A stretch of DNA of 64,000 nucleotides from Bicyclus anynana (Eukaryota > Arthropoda > Insecta > Lepidoptera > Nymphalidae), in NCBI RefSeq assembly GCF_947172395.1, contig NC_069085.1, positions 1,210,112-1,274,111 of the forward strand, in the 5' to 3' direction. Within the stretch, counting starts at the first letter, position 1, and every line of letters begins with the position of its first letter. Under the pieces are notes generated by a model, which was given only the letters and a program-made list of their open reading frames with translations, was not told where the DNA came from and did not search any database. The position numbers and the translations under genes are program-made. Positions 60,201 to 64,000 of the stretch are shown here, piece by piece.

Positions 60201-63200
60201 TGATCTCCGCCTCCAACTTCAACCCCGATAGAGACGCCAACAGGCGCGTTCTGTGGATCCTGAAGATAAGAATGGAGGCCATTTAAATAATAGGCTTCTC
60301 ATAGAGCTTTGTCTTAAATATTGATATACAATTTTTTTTGGTATTGATTGATTTTACCTGGCCACCCCGACGACCACCATGCCCATGGCAGTGGCACTGG
60401 AGGAAGAGTTGGAAGCGTTCTGTTCCCGCGAGCTCGGACGCACGCGGCCGCGGTACGCCTCGGGCAACTCCGTCGACACCGAAAACCTTTAACCGAGAAG
60501 CGTTTTTACGTACACACGATATACGTATATATATTACCAAGAAATTGCACAATCAGAAATTGCATTCTCCTTTATTAGTTTTAGGATTAAATTTTCAGAA
60601 CGCTCGTTTATCTCAATCGCTTTTACATCGGAAACATCGGCGTTTGGTTTCCCTTCAGTGATGTTGTGTGTGCAGTCACCTGTGTGTGATGGTGTCGGCG
60701 TCGGGCATGTTGGCGTACAGGTCCAGCAGCAGGTACACGGTGCGCCAGCAGCGCGGCGCCAGCTGGCCGGAGCCGGGCGGCGCGGGCGGCGGCACGGGCG
60801 CGGCCTCCGTCGGGAACATCGGCGTGTGCGCGCCCTCGTTCAGCGAGCTGTAGCCTGCGCAGACATATGCGGCTTAAGTTCCTATTTGTCGCCGATAATT
60901 TATTGGTTACGTAACTGCACTAGCCAATGGGATGAGTTGAGTTTGGGATTTTACAACTTCTAAATACGCTCAGGTCTGGTCTAGTAATAACACCGTCAAA
61001 GACGCCAAGGCATGGTAAAAATGTGGAAATTTCATTTCTGAGCATACTTGCACTTACCAAGTTTTCCTTTAACAGTTTTTCCAGTAGATCTCAATTTTTG
61101 TGCGAAGGACTGCGGTCTAGGCCTGGGTGGCGTGGCCGTCTCCTTGTCAGCTCCCAGCGCGGTGACCAGCTCGGGGCCCAGGGTGGCTGGGATGTCCCAT
61201 TTCGGCTCAAGAACAGCGTACTGGCTGTCTTTATCCAGCGAGGACATGCTCACTACGTTTTCAGGGAAGTCCGAAACTGAAACGAATACTATTACATGTG
61301 GCCTTCATTGCTACAAGCGTCCCAGAAAGGCCGGGTTCTCACCACTCCGCACTGGAGATTTGCCGAACCGGTAAAACTGCCGGAAGGGTTAGTGCCTGTA
61401 CAATTTATATGAAGCTATTCACATTACCAGGGGTGCAAATTCAACTGAGGTAGGTACGTATACGATTTTGTTGTAAGATCTGGTGTAATGTGAACGCGTA
61501 TGTCCGGCGTCTAGTTTCCAGAAAATCTGCCGATCCGATGTATTGGGAACCCGGTCTAGGTCAAGCGCTGAATGACACGCGAAGGGCATCAAAAATCATT
61601 GTGTGGCAATGGCATATCTGATTTTTAGGTTGATGACGTGACCTAACGAAGACGAATCATTGACATACACTTTTAAATTCACGTTGGACTTGTGTTTCAA
61701 ATGTTATCTCTTAGACTATAACATTACCGGAGGGGTGCTTGTTGTGCCGGCGCGACGTGTTGGTCTGCGTGCGCAGCTCGCTCTGCGTGTCCTTCACGTT
61801 CTGGTACATGTTGCTGATCTGGTGCAGCAGGCGCAGCAGTGGCATGTTCACCTGCAACAATATCGACATCGGCATCGTCACTAGCCTATGTTTAATGCCG
61901 CTACAGGCCAGATACAGGAGGTCTCCTATACGAGAGGCAGTTGCGACTCCATGACCCCAAGGATTACCCTGACAAAAAACAAATATGTAACCACTTCACT
62001 GTGACTTCCCAAAACCCTTTTCATCTCAACGAATGCCCGCTCTTCGGACGGCAGACTCGCTGTATAAAAGAAGCATAAAGGTACATCTCACCTGCTGCGA
62101 TATGAATCGGATGCTGATGTTGAAGTTGAGCATGGTGCTGATGTGCTTCTTCAGCTGTCCACGCGAGATGTACAGCACGTTCTGGCGCTGGATCAGGTCG
62201 TCCACCGCCATGTCCGCCACCTTCTTCAGGTCCACGTCTATCGAGATCTTCTCGCAGAGGAACGCCGGCGTCTCGGATGGAATTTGATCTTGGGGCACGT
62301 TGGCTGCAGAGTTCAATTAGAATAAGCTAATGCACAATTTTTTTTTTATTTCTTCTGATACAACCAAGTGAATTTAGATTACTCACACATAAAACATGAA
62401 ATAGGTTAACAATATAGAAAAAGGCTAACATGTGTGAGTGTATTCTCGGTCTAAGCCGATAGTAAATGTGACCTAAAATGGAACACAGAATTTGTTGTAC
62501 ATAAAATAACCCCAGAATTCTTTGTGTTTAAATAGACCGATAGAATGTTAGCTCGAGTCTCAGAACGTTCACAATAATACCTTTCCCCTTGCTGGTCTGA
62601 TGGCGCCTGTCCCTCGCCAGCTCGCCCACCACGATGTCGATGCGGAACACGTCCACCCACGCCAGCAGCGACAGCTTGGAGCCCAGCGACTCCAGCCCCG
62701 AGCCGGCCTCCGCGCCCACGCCTTTGACTTTCGACTCTCCTGGCAACGAATAATTTGTTTAACACATATTCCAAACAATCAAGGGTGTTATCTTTCAGTA
62801 ATCCATTTGGATGTGCCACGGTACTTAACGAGGTGAAGACTTGGGACCCGACTGCATAAAATATAAAAACTGAAAAGAAAACAACAATCCCAGTCCAGAA
62901 TTGTAGAAAGCTATTAGAAAACAGTCAGGACCCATATTGAAAAAATGATTTTAGTCTATATTATGTAATAGGTCCCGACTGTTTTCTAATTGCTTTCTAC
63001 AAGACTGGGCTTGTCTTTTTTTTATATGTTCATCAAGCAACTAGAATGTACTCCGGAAGGCGATATAAACAGAAAAGACGGACCTCAAGCGGGTCACAGG
63101 GCGTCGCCTAGATCGACCTAGATAGTGGTGTTTGGAAATTCATTCAAGAGGCCTATGTACAGCAGAAGATGACTGGTAATAGTGATGATCTGTTTAAAAA

Positions 63201-63919
63201 AATTTGGTTCAACCCACCGTGAGCAACTTGATGGGGAGACACGCCCAGAGCAGACAAGAAGGGCTGGAACACGAGGTGCGCGTCCAACAGCATCAGAGAG
63301 CCCTGCAGGGGGTAGAGACTGCACGCCGGCATGGAAGCCGCCACGGCGCGAGGGTTCATCTTTGATGGCGGGATTATCTGCTTCTTGCTCTTCGACTCCT
63401 AGAGAATATTGAAAAACCTTTAACGACAATAATCTGCGACGTAAAAGCTTTGACAATTTGTTCGCGCAAAGTTACGCGTTAGTTGTATGTACTTCAAGGT
63501 CACGCGAAGACTTGTGCGATCGCGAGCCAAGAGTATTTTTGCTAAGGAGTATGTTTGTATAGATGTAAAGCTATTGTAAATTTAGAATGGAAATTTTCAG
63601 TACCTTTTTATGCATACATTAATAGAATTTACGTACTGCCAATCAAATAGTCGATCGCTATGATTTTTTGGATGTGCGACATCCATTATGATTAATGAAC
63701 TTAACTGATTTGACTGATTGATGATTGACTGAATGAATTCCTTAAACAACTTAGATCAAAGTTAACCACCGCTTACCACTTTAATGGGTTCTTGTTTGGC
63801 CATCCACTGGTACAGGTCCTCGCGCGCGCGGTCGCTGTGCATGTTGTCTTGGCTCCCCTGCGAGTACAGCGAGGGGTTCGAGCCCACTGTCGGCAAATCT
63901 TCCTTTAGGGTGCCATAAT
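27109..63919 (-). CDS. tweek: tweek, BLTP1/KIAA1109-family giant lipid-transfer protein, C-terminal half
   Basis: Members of this family are bridge-like lipid-transfer proteins that span membrane contact sites and move bulk phospholipid along a hydrophobic groove. Drosophila tweek is needed for synaptic vesicle recycling and normal PI(4,5)P2, and the vertebrate orthologue is KIAA1109/BLTP1. I chained 42 exons, all with GT/AG introns and matching phases, totalling 7097 nt (about 2364 codons plus stop TGA at 27109-27111). Family recognition rests on conserved segments spread across the chain: QSLSVTAALLPSLQAQYKM at the 58948/58456 junction, MRRLSEILAFPKAWYRR (42020-42158), RPATILGHGTLSWQQLQIAI (38753), PKPVVECSFITEFEDHIFVS, and the terminal YGVDYILQKLGFSHARTTIP. 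Family proteins are about 5000 residues, so the N-terminal half lies beyond the right edge. Exons are very GC-rich and introns AT-rich and full of transposons. Exon details are in the block entries below. Confidence 0.95.
27376..27800 (+). mobile_element. Dispersed repeat, TATAATATTAGTAGG family, in the last tweek intron
   Basis: Begins ACTAGCAGACGCCAGTGACG, ends GTTTATAATATTAGTAGGAC near 27753, and is followed at once by the start of another copy (CTAGCGGACGCCCGCGACTT). Confidence 0.7.
27996..28087 (-). CDS. tweek: tweek exon 41
   Basis: 92 nt beginning ATGCCGGGG in phase and encoding RDYRCLTWHLEPTV, with donor CG|GTACGA. The split Arg codon completes with the A that begins the last exon, giving EPTVRLLSWAGKSIEPYG, a conserved segment of the family. 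Confidence 0.93.
28482..31277 (-). CDS. Retrotransposon ORF2: APE endonuclease and reverse transcriptase
   Basis: 931 residues. The N-terminal endonuclease of the AP-endonuclease type shows ISFNCKSIKR, LCLQETWLL (catalytic Glu), YILGDFNAHPNE, RWLDHCIVTHS and WSDHYPLVVE. The reverse transcriptase follows: GKSPGYDGLSVEHFKYAG, SNYRPISLATIAAKVFDSVL, AQFGFQERLSTESAI, CFLDLSKAFDLVSYEVL, GVRQGGLSSPLLFNLYVNEL, the catalytic SYADDMVLL, and KYLGHIVTSDLRDDD. No RNase H domain is evident at the C-terminus. It would nick target DNA and copy the element RNA by target-primed reverse transcription. No frameshift or stop interrupts it, so the copy is young. Confidence 0.93.
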   Translation of the reverse strand: MDKLSKIISFNCKSIKRSLDGVKELCLSADVLCLQETWLLPHDLSFLSMISDEFGSTGISAVDTEVGLVRGRPYGGVAILWRKNVFESVSVIECDNVRICAIKVTVSNKSVVIFSVYMPTNSYDNLSEFCACLGSIRSIIEIEENKGIEAFYILGDFNAHPNEIFYNELLDFCSEESWFCIDTIMCDINTFTFHSEAHGCKRWLDHCIVTHSAQETVVSVSVNYDVFWSDHYPLVVECNLNKLKPKVVEPVVRAVNRVTWGDRSAQQINRYHDICHAELRMVDLPEELRNCCDHFCNNKEHHVILAKMYCNIINILSRAASSTYRDICKKRGGYVTGWNKHVAGPHREARLKFQEWLIAGKPSNGRVFEEMSESRKFFKAKLKWCQNRQDQLKMDIIAMNHSSKDFKSFWKNTNKTNIKPSLPVSVGGVYGHKDIADAFRCHFSVKSPLNITSGLNGSGVETILTERNYKIPAKSIEKIINGMVRGKSPGYDGLSVEHFKYAGVHLPRVLSLFYSLCLGHSYLPEPLMRTIVVPVVKNKTGDTSDISNYRPISLATIAAKVFDSVLNGCLKKYISINDAQFGFQERLSTESAIYCLKHTVRYYTARRTSVYACFLDLSKAFDLVSYEVLWGKLRDAGVPAVYTALLSYWYANQRNQVRWVGALSDEYGLDCGVRQGGLSSPLLFNLYVNELIERLGSARVGCHIDDICVNNISYADDMVLLSPSITGLRRMISICETYVEEHGLKYNSKKSEVLVFKAPKQRIRHVPPVCLGGVPLKVVDKFKYLGHIVTSDLRDDDDIERERRSLAVRGNMLARRFSRSTADVKITLFKAFCQSFYTGGLWVTYTRRAYNALRVQYNNAFRMLLRLPWCCSASKMFADAHTNDFFAIRRKKAVSLLQRLRASTNGILRVLSARPDCPILGHCVEVAIGRT
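31392..32693 (-). CDS. Retrotransposon ORF1
   Basis: 433 residues if the first ATG is used; the ATG 11 codons later (MENANESKILKC) is an equally plausible start. It has an N-terminal cysteine pair motif (CANCNIVIC), a basic segment (RKRKGKCLR), a predicted coiled-coil-like stretch around residues 125-165 (LLKKILVLEGAVQRIQ), and a C-terminal basic end. It probably forms the RNA-binding partner of ORF2. 114 nt separate the ORF1 stop from the ORF2 start. No CCHC zinc knuckles were seen. Confidence 0.75.
   Translation of the reverse strand: MRAGSLASVSKMENANESKILKCANCNIVICEVLAFVQNKMDVMDEESLVQICESAFEEKEIESAKSLLFKSVSKRPTVRKRKGKCLRNIEDIICLLKEVEPEQVPIFVARQLEKLPPVTFNHVDVTPLLKKILVLEGAVQRIQSDYVTKKELNVQLAERSNNELVVDIPVSLTNVNTKRGGGAKYCDSGPMALSPNFDDCASHSRTEINISSNANNRSPISVTSASERLQSALTQACESVKEIAVDRVARASSDMNVGQQSQNAMFTSESAERHCSSGLLKDNVNIASFSDVVRSGEWKEPEKDGEWIVYQKRRLRNFTSQRGCAMGSESATEKFKAADIKVPLFISNVSKMTSGQDIIDYVYNKTNIQVTLMKINMKRPKGYDAYKVLVPKHKVQLFLDDKLWPSDITFRRFVNFYDRRRISNIPISKEKI
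33246..33816. repeat. tweek: Duplicated tweek segment, copy 1
   Basis: Matches 34240-35387 across exon 40 and its 5' intron (blocks ACTTAGTCGGTT, GTAGTCCCTGGAGCTAAA, AAGAAGTCGGAT, ACAGAGACAATTTCCTTACC), but lacks the 508-bp TIR element R present in copy 2. It ends at the N gap 8 bases into exon 39. Confidence 0.85.
33263..33393 (-). CDS. tweek: tweek exon 40, copy 1 (duplicate)
   Basis: Same 131-nt coding sequence as 34246-34376, with its own acceptor (ATTGCGCAG) and donor (GTGAGTGTGAG). On the exon-39 side, its flank continues for about 420 bp to the first 8 bases of a second copy of exon 39 (33809-33816), where the gap begins. On the exon-41 side, 10 bp beyond the donor the sequence enters a transposon nest. 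See the finding on haplotype duplication. Confidence 0.9.
33817..34016. other. Assembly gap, 200 N
   Basis: Exactly 200 N between two diverged copies of the same tweek region. Confidence 0.99.
34246..34376 (-). CDS. tweek: tweek exon 40, copy 2 (probably the copy continuous with exon 39)
   Basis: 131 nt encoding (D)PKPVVECSFITEFEDHIF through DLISSYIKEKERF, ending in donor TTT|GTGAGT. A copy of the same length and sequence lies at 33263-33393 on the other side of the 33817-34016 gap. Because 131 is not a multiple of three, one mRNA cannot contain both without a frameshift; exon 39 (ending in one base) joins either copy, and either joins exon 41. Confidence 0.93.
34541..34625 (+). repeat. Short tandem repeat, about 22-bp unit
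   Basis: ATAGTACGTGGTGCGGTAT recurs four times between 34541 and 34620 in the exon 40 flank of copy 2; copy 1 has a single unit at about 33632. Confidence 0.8.
34775..35282. mobile_element. TIR element R (copy 2) with 9-bp target duplication
   Basis: GGGCCAAGT flanks it at 34766-34774 and 35283-35291. The corresponding place in copy 1 of the duplicated segment (about 33751) is uninterrupted. It shares GCACCCAAATTCACCAAC, TTTTTATAAACGCGTTAGAT and GCGAGGCAGGTCC with the other R copies. Confidence 0.8.
35380..40934 (-). CDS. tweek: tweek exons 32-39 of the window
   Basis: 40934-40852, 40107-40002, 39393-39070, 38753-38548, 37885-37742, 37424-37266, 36639-36439, 35565-35380. Segments: ETLVLFAVNFERLNVHMNMG; GGIVGGSISLAA in the very GC-rich 324-nt exon 39393-39070; HGTLSWQQLQIAISRSTTPD; a poly-Ala run at the start of 37885-37742; LELQGSNISLACFHGNSLKA; a Gly/Ala run (GEGAGAGASAGAAAG) then FKTLHEWFHYAFADSEID in 36639-36439; REVIFALPALQMHLRTSHLQ in 35565-35380. 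Phases join without gaps. Confidence 0.93.
35652..35910 (-). mobile_element. tRNA-derived SINE, family C
   Basis: On the minus strand the head has CACGTGGCGCAGTGGGTAG and B box GGTTCGATTCCC. The 3' body has TAGCACCCATAACACAAGCT and CTTTGGGGCTAGATAG. Confidence 0.75.
35911..36125 (-). mobile_element. SINE family A, degraded
   Basis: The minus strand resembles the SINE A body (GGCCGTGACTAGTTACTCTG, AAGACGTGCCGACAAGCGAT, AAGCCCGCTTTCATCTTAGA). Confidence 0.6.
36140..36345 (-). mobile_element. AAGTAAAACTTC repeat family
   Basis: Has the family blocks AAAGCGCCATCTATGAGCCC, AACGCCATCTACTGGTAGTT and TCGTAAAGTTTTACTTAAAA. Confidence 0.6.
36782..37010 (+). mobile_element. SINE family A, 5'-truncated
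   Basis: Begins in the body (GGCTGGTGGGAGGCTTCGGC) and ends in an A tail near 37000. Confidence 0.75.
38254..38530 (+). mobile_element. AAGTAAAACTTC repeat family, near full length
   Basis: Starts TTAAGTAAAACTTCTTGGTG and ends near GAAGTTTTAATTCGATCGTG. Inside are GAAAAGTGTAATCGTGCGAT, CAGTAGATGGCGTTCTTTGA and CATAGATGGCGCTTTGTTTC. Related ends also occur at about 38030 and 39420. Confidence 0.65.
38897..39050 (-). mobile_element. SINE family A fragment beside a tweek splice donor
   Basis: The minus strand shows TACCACCCTACCGACTAAAC and GGGTGTGGATTTACATGTAT. It ends 20 bp from the donor of exon 39393-39070. Confidence 0.65.
39645..39800 (+). mobile_element. Dispersed repeat, TATAATATTAGTAGG family fragment
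   Basis: Contains AACCATTGATTATTCCGGGA and AATTCAGCCGTTCCAAAGAT. Confidence 0.45.
40454..40718 (+). mobile_element. AAGTAAAACTTC repeat family
   Basis: Starts near TGGAGTAAAACTTATTACGC and ends near GAAATTTTACTTCAGCCGTG, with the internal GCTGCCATCTATAATCATAG and CAGTAGATGGCATTC blocks. Confidence 0.65.
41051..42093 (-). repeat. 174-bp tandem array derived from a tweek exon and its donor
   Basis: Six units start (plus strand, CGCCAGGATCTCG or variant) at 41051, 41225, 41399, 41573, 41746 and 41920, then run into the authentic exon at 42094. One unit is 173 bp (a G lost at 41578). Read on the minus strand, each unit has the 3' 107 nt of exon 42158-42020 (from TACGACATGCGG to GCGCA), its donor GTATGTGG, about 40 nt of intron start, then a 27-nt segment (CAATGGACGCGG...) that looks like a decayed version of the exon's 5' end. 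Units are essentially identical to each other. Confidence 0.96.
42020..48228 (-). CDS. tweek: tweek exons 24-31 of the window
   Basis: 48228-47984, 47327-47159, 46437-46270, 45343-45223, 44482-44251, 43693-43435, 42971-42712, 42158-42020. Segments: RDMIQKLRRQSVRASSITKG; an Arg/Gly-rich linker in 47327-47159; IDFELDVKVHINSGKCVLHT; ASLFAWITLQSIPEETIISP; an Ala/Gly/Asp low-complexity run in 43693-43435 followed by YVYASFPVDVIVHFHTRPSA; GGLSVTGCLADFSVYIFHPY; and MRRLSEILAFPKAWYRRSIV in the last. The acceptor of 46437 could be 3 nt later (46434), which would remove one codon. The 42158-42020 exon is the parent of the 174-bp array. Confidence 0.92.
43722..44036 (-). mobile_element. TIR element, CAATAGGSTAGTTGA family, truncated
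   Basis: Same interior as the copy at 25879 in inverse orientation (GTCATGACATGCCAGTCTAT, TTTCAACTGTTTCATGACGT); the terminal repeats are missing. Confidence 0.7.
44755..45050 (-). mobile_element. RTE-type retrotransposon 3' fragment
   Basis: Contains GACTTTATCTAGCGAGTCAC on the minus strand and the plus-strand blocks TGGTGGGGGGTCGACCAATA and CTGCGGGATCTCCTCATTTC, as in the 2699 copy. Confidence 0.6.
45356..45700 (+). repeat. AAT microsatellite and LINE 3' remnant
   Basis: (AAT)n from about 45356 to 45380 is followed by TTCTTTATTCAGCTAAAAAA and a GC-richer block (CTGATTTTCAGGCATGACCC) resembling the 3' end of the LINE at 17960. Confidence 0.55.
47352..47666. mobile_element. TIR element R (copy 3)
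   Basis: Ends AGACTAATTAGATAAAGACC and, inverted, AGACTAAATACATAAGGACT. Its left end is 25 bp upstream of the acceptor of exon 47327-47159. It contains a perfect 23-bp palindrome absent from the other copies. Confidence 0.75.
47448..47495. repeat. Perfect inverted repeat, 23-bp arms, 2-base loop
   Basis: The arm 47448-47470 (TATCAATGTTTCATAGTTTA...) is the exact reverse complement of 47473-47495. Confidence 0.92.
47690..47945 (+). mobile_element. GGGATGATGAC TIR element, 3'-truncated
   Basis: Matches the first half of the 51292 copy (AGAGATGATGGCAGTTTTTT, GAGTATACTAATAGAAAAGC, TTGCGGCGCTG); the right TIR is absent. Confidence 0.7.
48310..48668 (-). mobile_element. AAGTAAAACTTC repeat family
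   Basis: Contains AAGTAAAACTTCTTCAGCTC, AAAGCGCCATCTATGAGATT, AACGCCATCTACTGGTAGTG and the end TTAAGTTTTACTTAAAAA. Confidence 0.7.
48760..54218 (-). CDS. tweek: tweek exons 17-23 of the window
   Basis: 54218-54119, 53747-53530, 52402-52298, 51234-50973, 50014-49898, 49520-49441, 48983-48760. Segments: VDVNLSLGQLIRNAMFEEAE; DKAILVWLNYKNAYEYWNEK; LFLQLNVDDIGICLPLNQPP; FVGLCLRFADDFEASLDDW; LGHTLTMLTGFEEEDPLKMD across the 49898/49520 junction; FRRKYTDHLPAFVFD. The small acidic exon 49520-49441 is 80 nt. Confidence 0.93.
49746..49888. mobile_element. Short TIR element (MITE), CAGTGGCGTR family, beside a splice donor
   Basis: Ends are CAGTGGCGTGTATAAAG and, inverted, GTGGCGTGCACTTC. It lies 9 bp from exon 50014-49898, so the tweek donor is followed almost at once by the element. 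Confidence 0.7.
50148..50510 (+). mobile_element. tRNA-derived SINE-like repeat
   Basis: Starts with a partial B box region (CACGAGATCTTGGGTCGGGC), then TGAGATTCTAAGATTTTCTT and a body with CCACCAACCCGGTTTGGATG and TGGTGGTGGCCTAAGCTCA. Confidence 0.5.
51292..51792. mobile_element. GGGATGATGAC TIR element, intact copy
   Basis: Ends GGGATGATGAC and GTCATCATCCC; 501 bp with no ORF. It serves as the reference for the interrupted copy at 28157-33031. Located in the tweek intron upstream of exon 51234-50973. Confidence 0.85.
52477..52697 (+). mobile_element. SINE family B
   Basis: The head AGAGCCGTGATAGCCCAGTG is followed by a degraded B box (GTTGGAATCC) and the family body. Confidence 0.75.
52970..53272 (-). 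mobile_element. SINE family B, near full length
   Basis: The minus strand begins GAGCCGTGATAGCCCAGTGG near 53270, with B box GGTTCGAATAC, and ends in the GAATATGGATTG block. Confidence 0.8.
54357..54545 (-). mobile_element. RTE-type retrotransposon 3' fragment
   Basis: Shares CACAGCTGGACATAGACCTC and CATTTTGGGACCCC with the 2699 copy. Confidence 0.5.
54612..54987. mobile_element. TIR element, CAATAGGSTAGTTGA family
   Basis: Starts AATAGGCTAGTTGAAAC and ends GACAACTACCCTATT; interior inverse to the 25879 copy. Confidence 0.75.
55115..60007 (-). CDS. tweek: tweek exons 10-16 of the window
   Basis: 60007-59830, 58948-58772, 58456-58310, 57620-57449, 56498-56368, 55942-55820, 55258-55115. Exon 60007-59830 encodes VRVSVGKSQALYTWEGGRLG and is the parent of the 151-bp array downstream of it. 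Exon 58948-58772 is open from acceptor to donor without an internal start and is easily missed; it encodes ELGVTRTSSRLSR, a Pro-rich linker and LLQPLQLQFSLVLQ. Exon 57620-57449 carries a low-complexity Ala/Asp tract (ADAADAAD). Exon 56498-56368 ends LLNHLVFVQKVFMK, continuing to EVNEVVQKVYGGEKPVPLWN in the next. Confidence 0.92.
55291..55585 (+). mobile_element. SINE family B, near full length, beside a splice acceptor
   Basis: The head GCAGTGATAGCCCAGTGGAT and B box GGTTCGAATCC are well conserved. It lies 33 bp from the tweek exon 55258-55115, antisense to tweek. Confidence 0.85.
56600..57440. other. tweek intron, nothing recognised
   Basis: Intron between exons 57620-57449 and 56498-56368; no exon-like sequence or clear repeat. 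Confidence 0.5.
57715..58170 (+). mobile_element. RTE-type retrotransposon C-terminal fragment
   Basis: The plus strand reads in broken frames as the polymerase end: VFEQYALPVMTYGSETWSL near 57786-57840, then RRTKVNDIALRVA near 57905-57945 and WMQTAQDRDVW near 58090-58120. It is antisense to tweek, in the intron between exons 58456-58310 and 57620-57449. Confidence 0.8.
58985..59262 (-). mobile_element. AAGTAAAACTTC repeat family, degraded
   Basis: AGAGTAAAACTTAAAGAAAT, AAGCGCCATCTGTAGTAACA and the end TTCCTTCAGTCGTGTGGTCT. Confidence 0.5.
59320..59923 (-). repeat. 151-bp tandem array derived from a tweek exon and its donor
   Basis: Four units start (plus strand, GACGCCGGCTCTTGCG) at 59320, 59471, 59622 and 59773, with exact 151-bp spacing, then run into the authentic exon at 59924. 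Read on the minus strand, each unit has the last 98 nt of exon 60007-59830 (GCGTCCATCGGCAG...CTGCAG), its donor GTGAGGAC, about 29 nt of intron start, then CGTGTGAGCGTGCGCAAGAG, which matches the 5' part of the same exon but with 47 nt deleted before the next unit. Units differ from the parent exon by one synonymous base (AGT for AGC). Confidence 0.96.
60092..63919 (-). CDS. tweek: tweek exons 1-9 of the window
   Basis: In transcript order: 63919-63777, 63398-63218, 62739-62581, 62303-62092, 61851-61728, 61276-61058, 60854-60680, 60486-60358, 60259-60092. The first begins with a split codon, so more exons lie upstream. Recognisable segments: REDLYQWMAKQEPIKV; LQGSLMLLDAHLVFQPFLSA; FCEK-like FLCEKISIDVDLKKVADMA; VNMPLLRLLHQISNMYQNV; a Pro/Ala-rich linker in 60854-60680 (EAAPVPPPAPPGSG); MGMVVVGVARIHRTRLLASL across the 60358/60259 junction. 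Junction phases agree throughout. Confidence 0.92.
62889..63009. repeat. Inverted-repeat element in a tweek intron
   Basis: CCCAGTCCAGAATTGTAGAA... pairs with a right arm ending TTCTACAAGACTGGG; arms about 40 bp with small mismatches, AT-rich centre. Probably a palindromic MITE. Confidence 0.75.
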
Positions 63920-64000
63920 CTGTGGACATATATTTAATATTTCTGCTAAATGTTCGATAATTTTAAGGCTGTTTAAAGTGCCGTTACAGCAATATACAAC

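Overview
The window is eukaryotic and very probably lepidopteran. Short GC-rich exons with canonical GT/AG splice sites sit in AT-rich introns packed with tRNA-derived SINEs, RTE-type retrotransposon debris and many small terminal-inverted-repeat (TIR) elements. This repeat mix resembles moth and butterfly genomes; the species cannot be told. Two runs of exactly 200 N (12200-12399 and 33817-34016) are assembly gaps.

Two protein-coding genes are supported and they converge tail to tail. (1) Atg3, plus strand, six coding exons between 12898 and 19573, is the E2-like enzyme that conjugates Atg8/LC3 to phosphatidylethanolamine. Its first coding exon (about 24 residues) is not visible and may lie in the 12200-12399 gap. 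(2) tweek (BLTP1/KIAA1109 family, a giant bridge-like lipid-transfer protein), minus strand, runs from beyond the right edge to its stop at 27109. I could chain 42 exons in consistent phase (7097 nt, about 2364 codons), which is the C-terminal half.

Layout: 1-8.5 kb is repeat-rich with no supported host gene (a broken RTE retrotransposon at the left edge, SINEs, TIR elements). 8.5-8.8 kb is a GC-rich candidate promoter with a short orphan exon. 8.8-12.9 kb is repeats plus a gap. 12.9-19.6 kb is Atg3. 19.6-27.1 kb is AT-rich intergenic or untranslated sequence with a 40-bp tandem array and TIR elements. 27.1-64 kb is tweek.

The most unusual structures are in tweek. Two independent tandem arrays (174-bp unit at 41051-42093; 151-bp unit at 59320-59923) are each built from the 3' part of a tweek exon, its splice donor and the first intron bases, and each is placed just downstream of the parent exon. 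One 131-nt exon is present twice (33263-33393 and 34246-34376) on either side of an assembly gap, with flanks that differ by transposon insertions; this looks like two haplotypes joined in the assembly. The intron between exons 41 and 40 is almost entirely a three-level nest: a TIR element, inside it a second TIR element, inside that a non-LTR retrotransposon with two long intact ORFs. No operon-like or defence-like system was seen.
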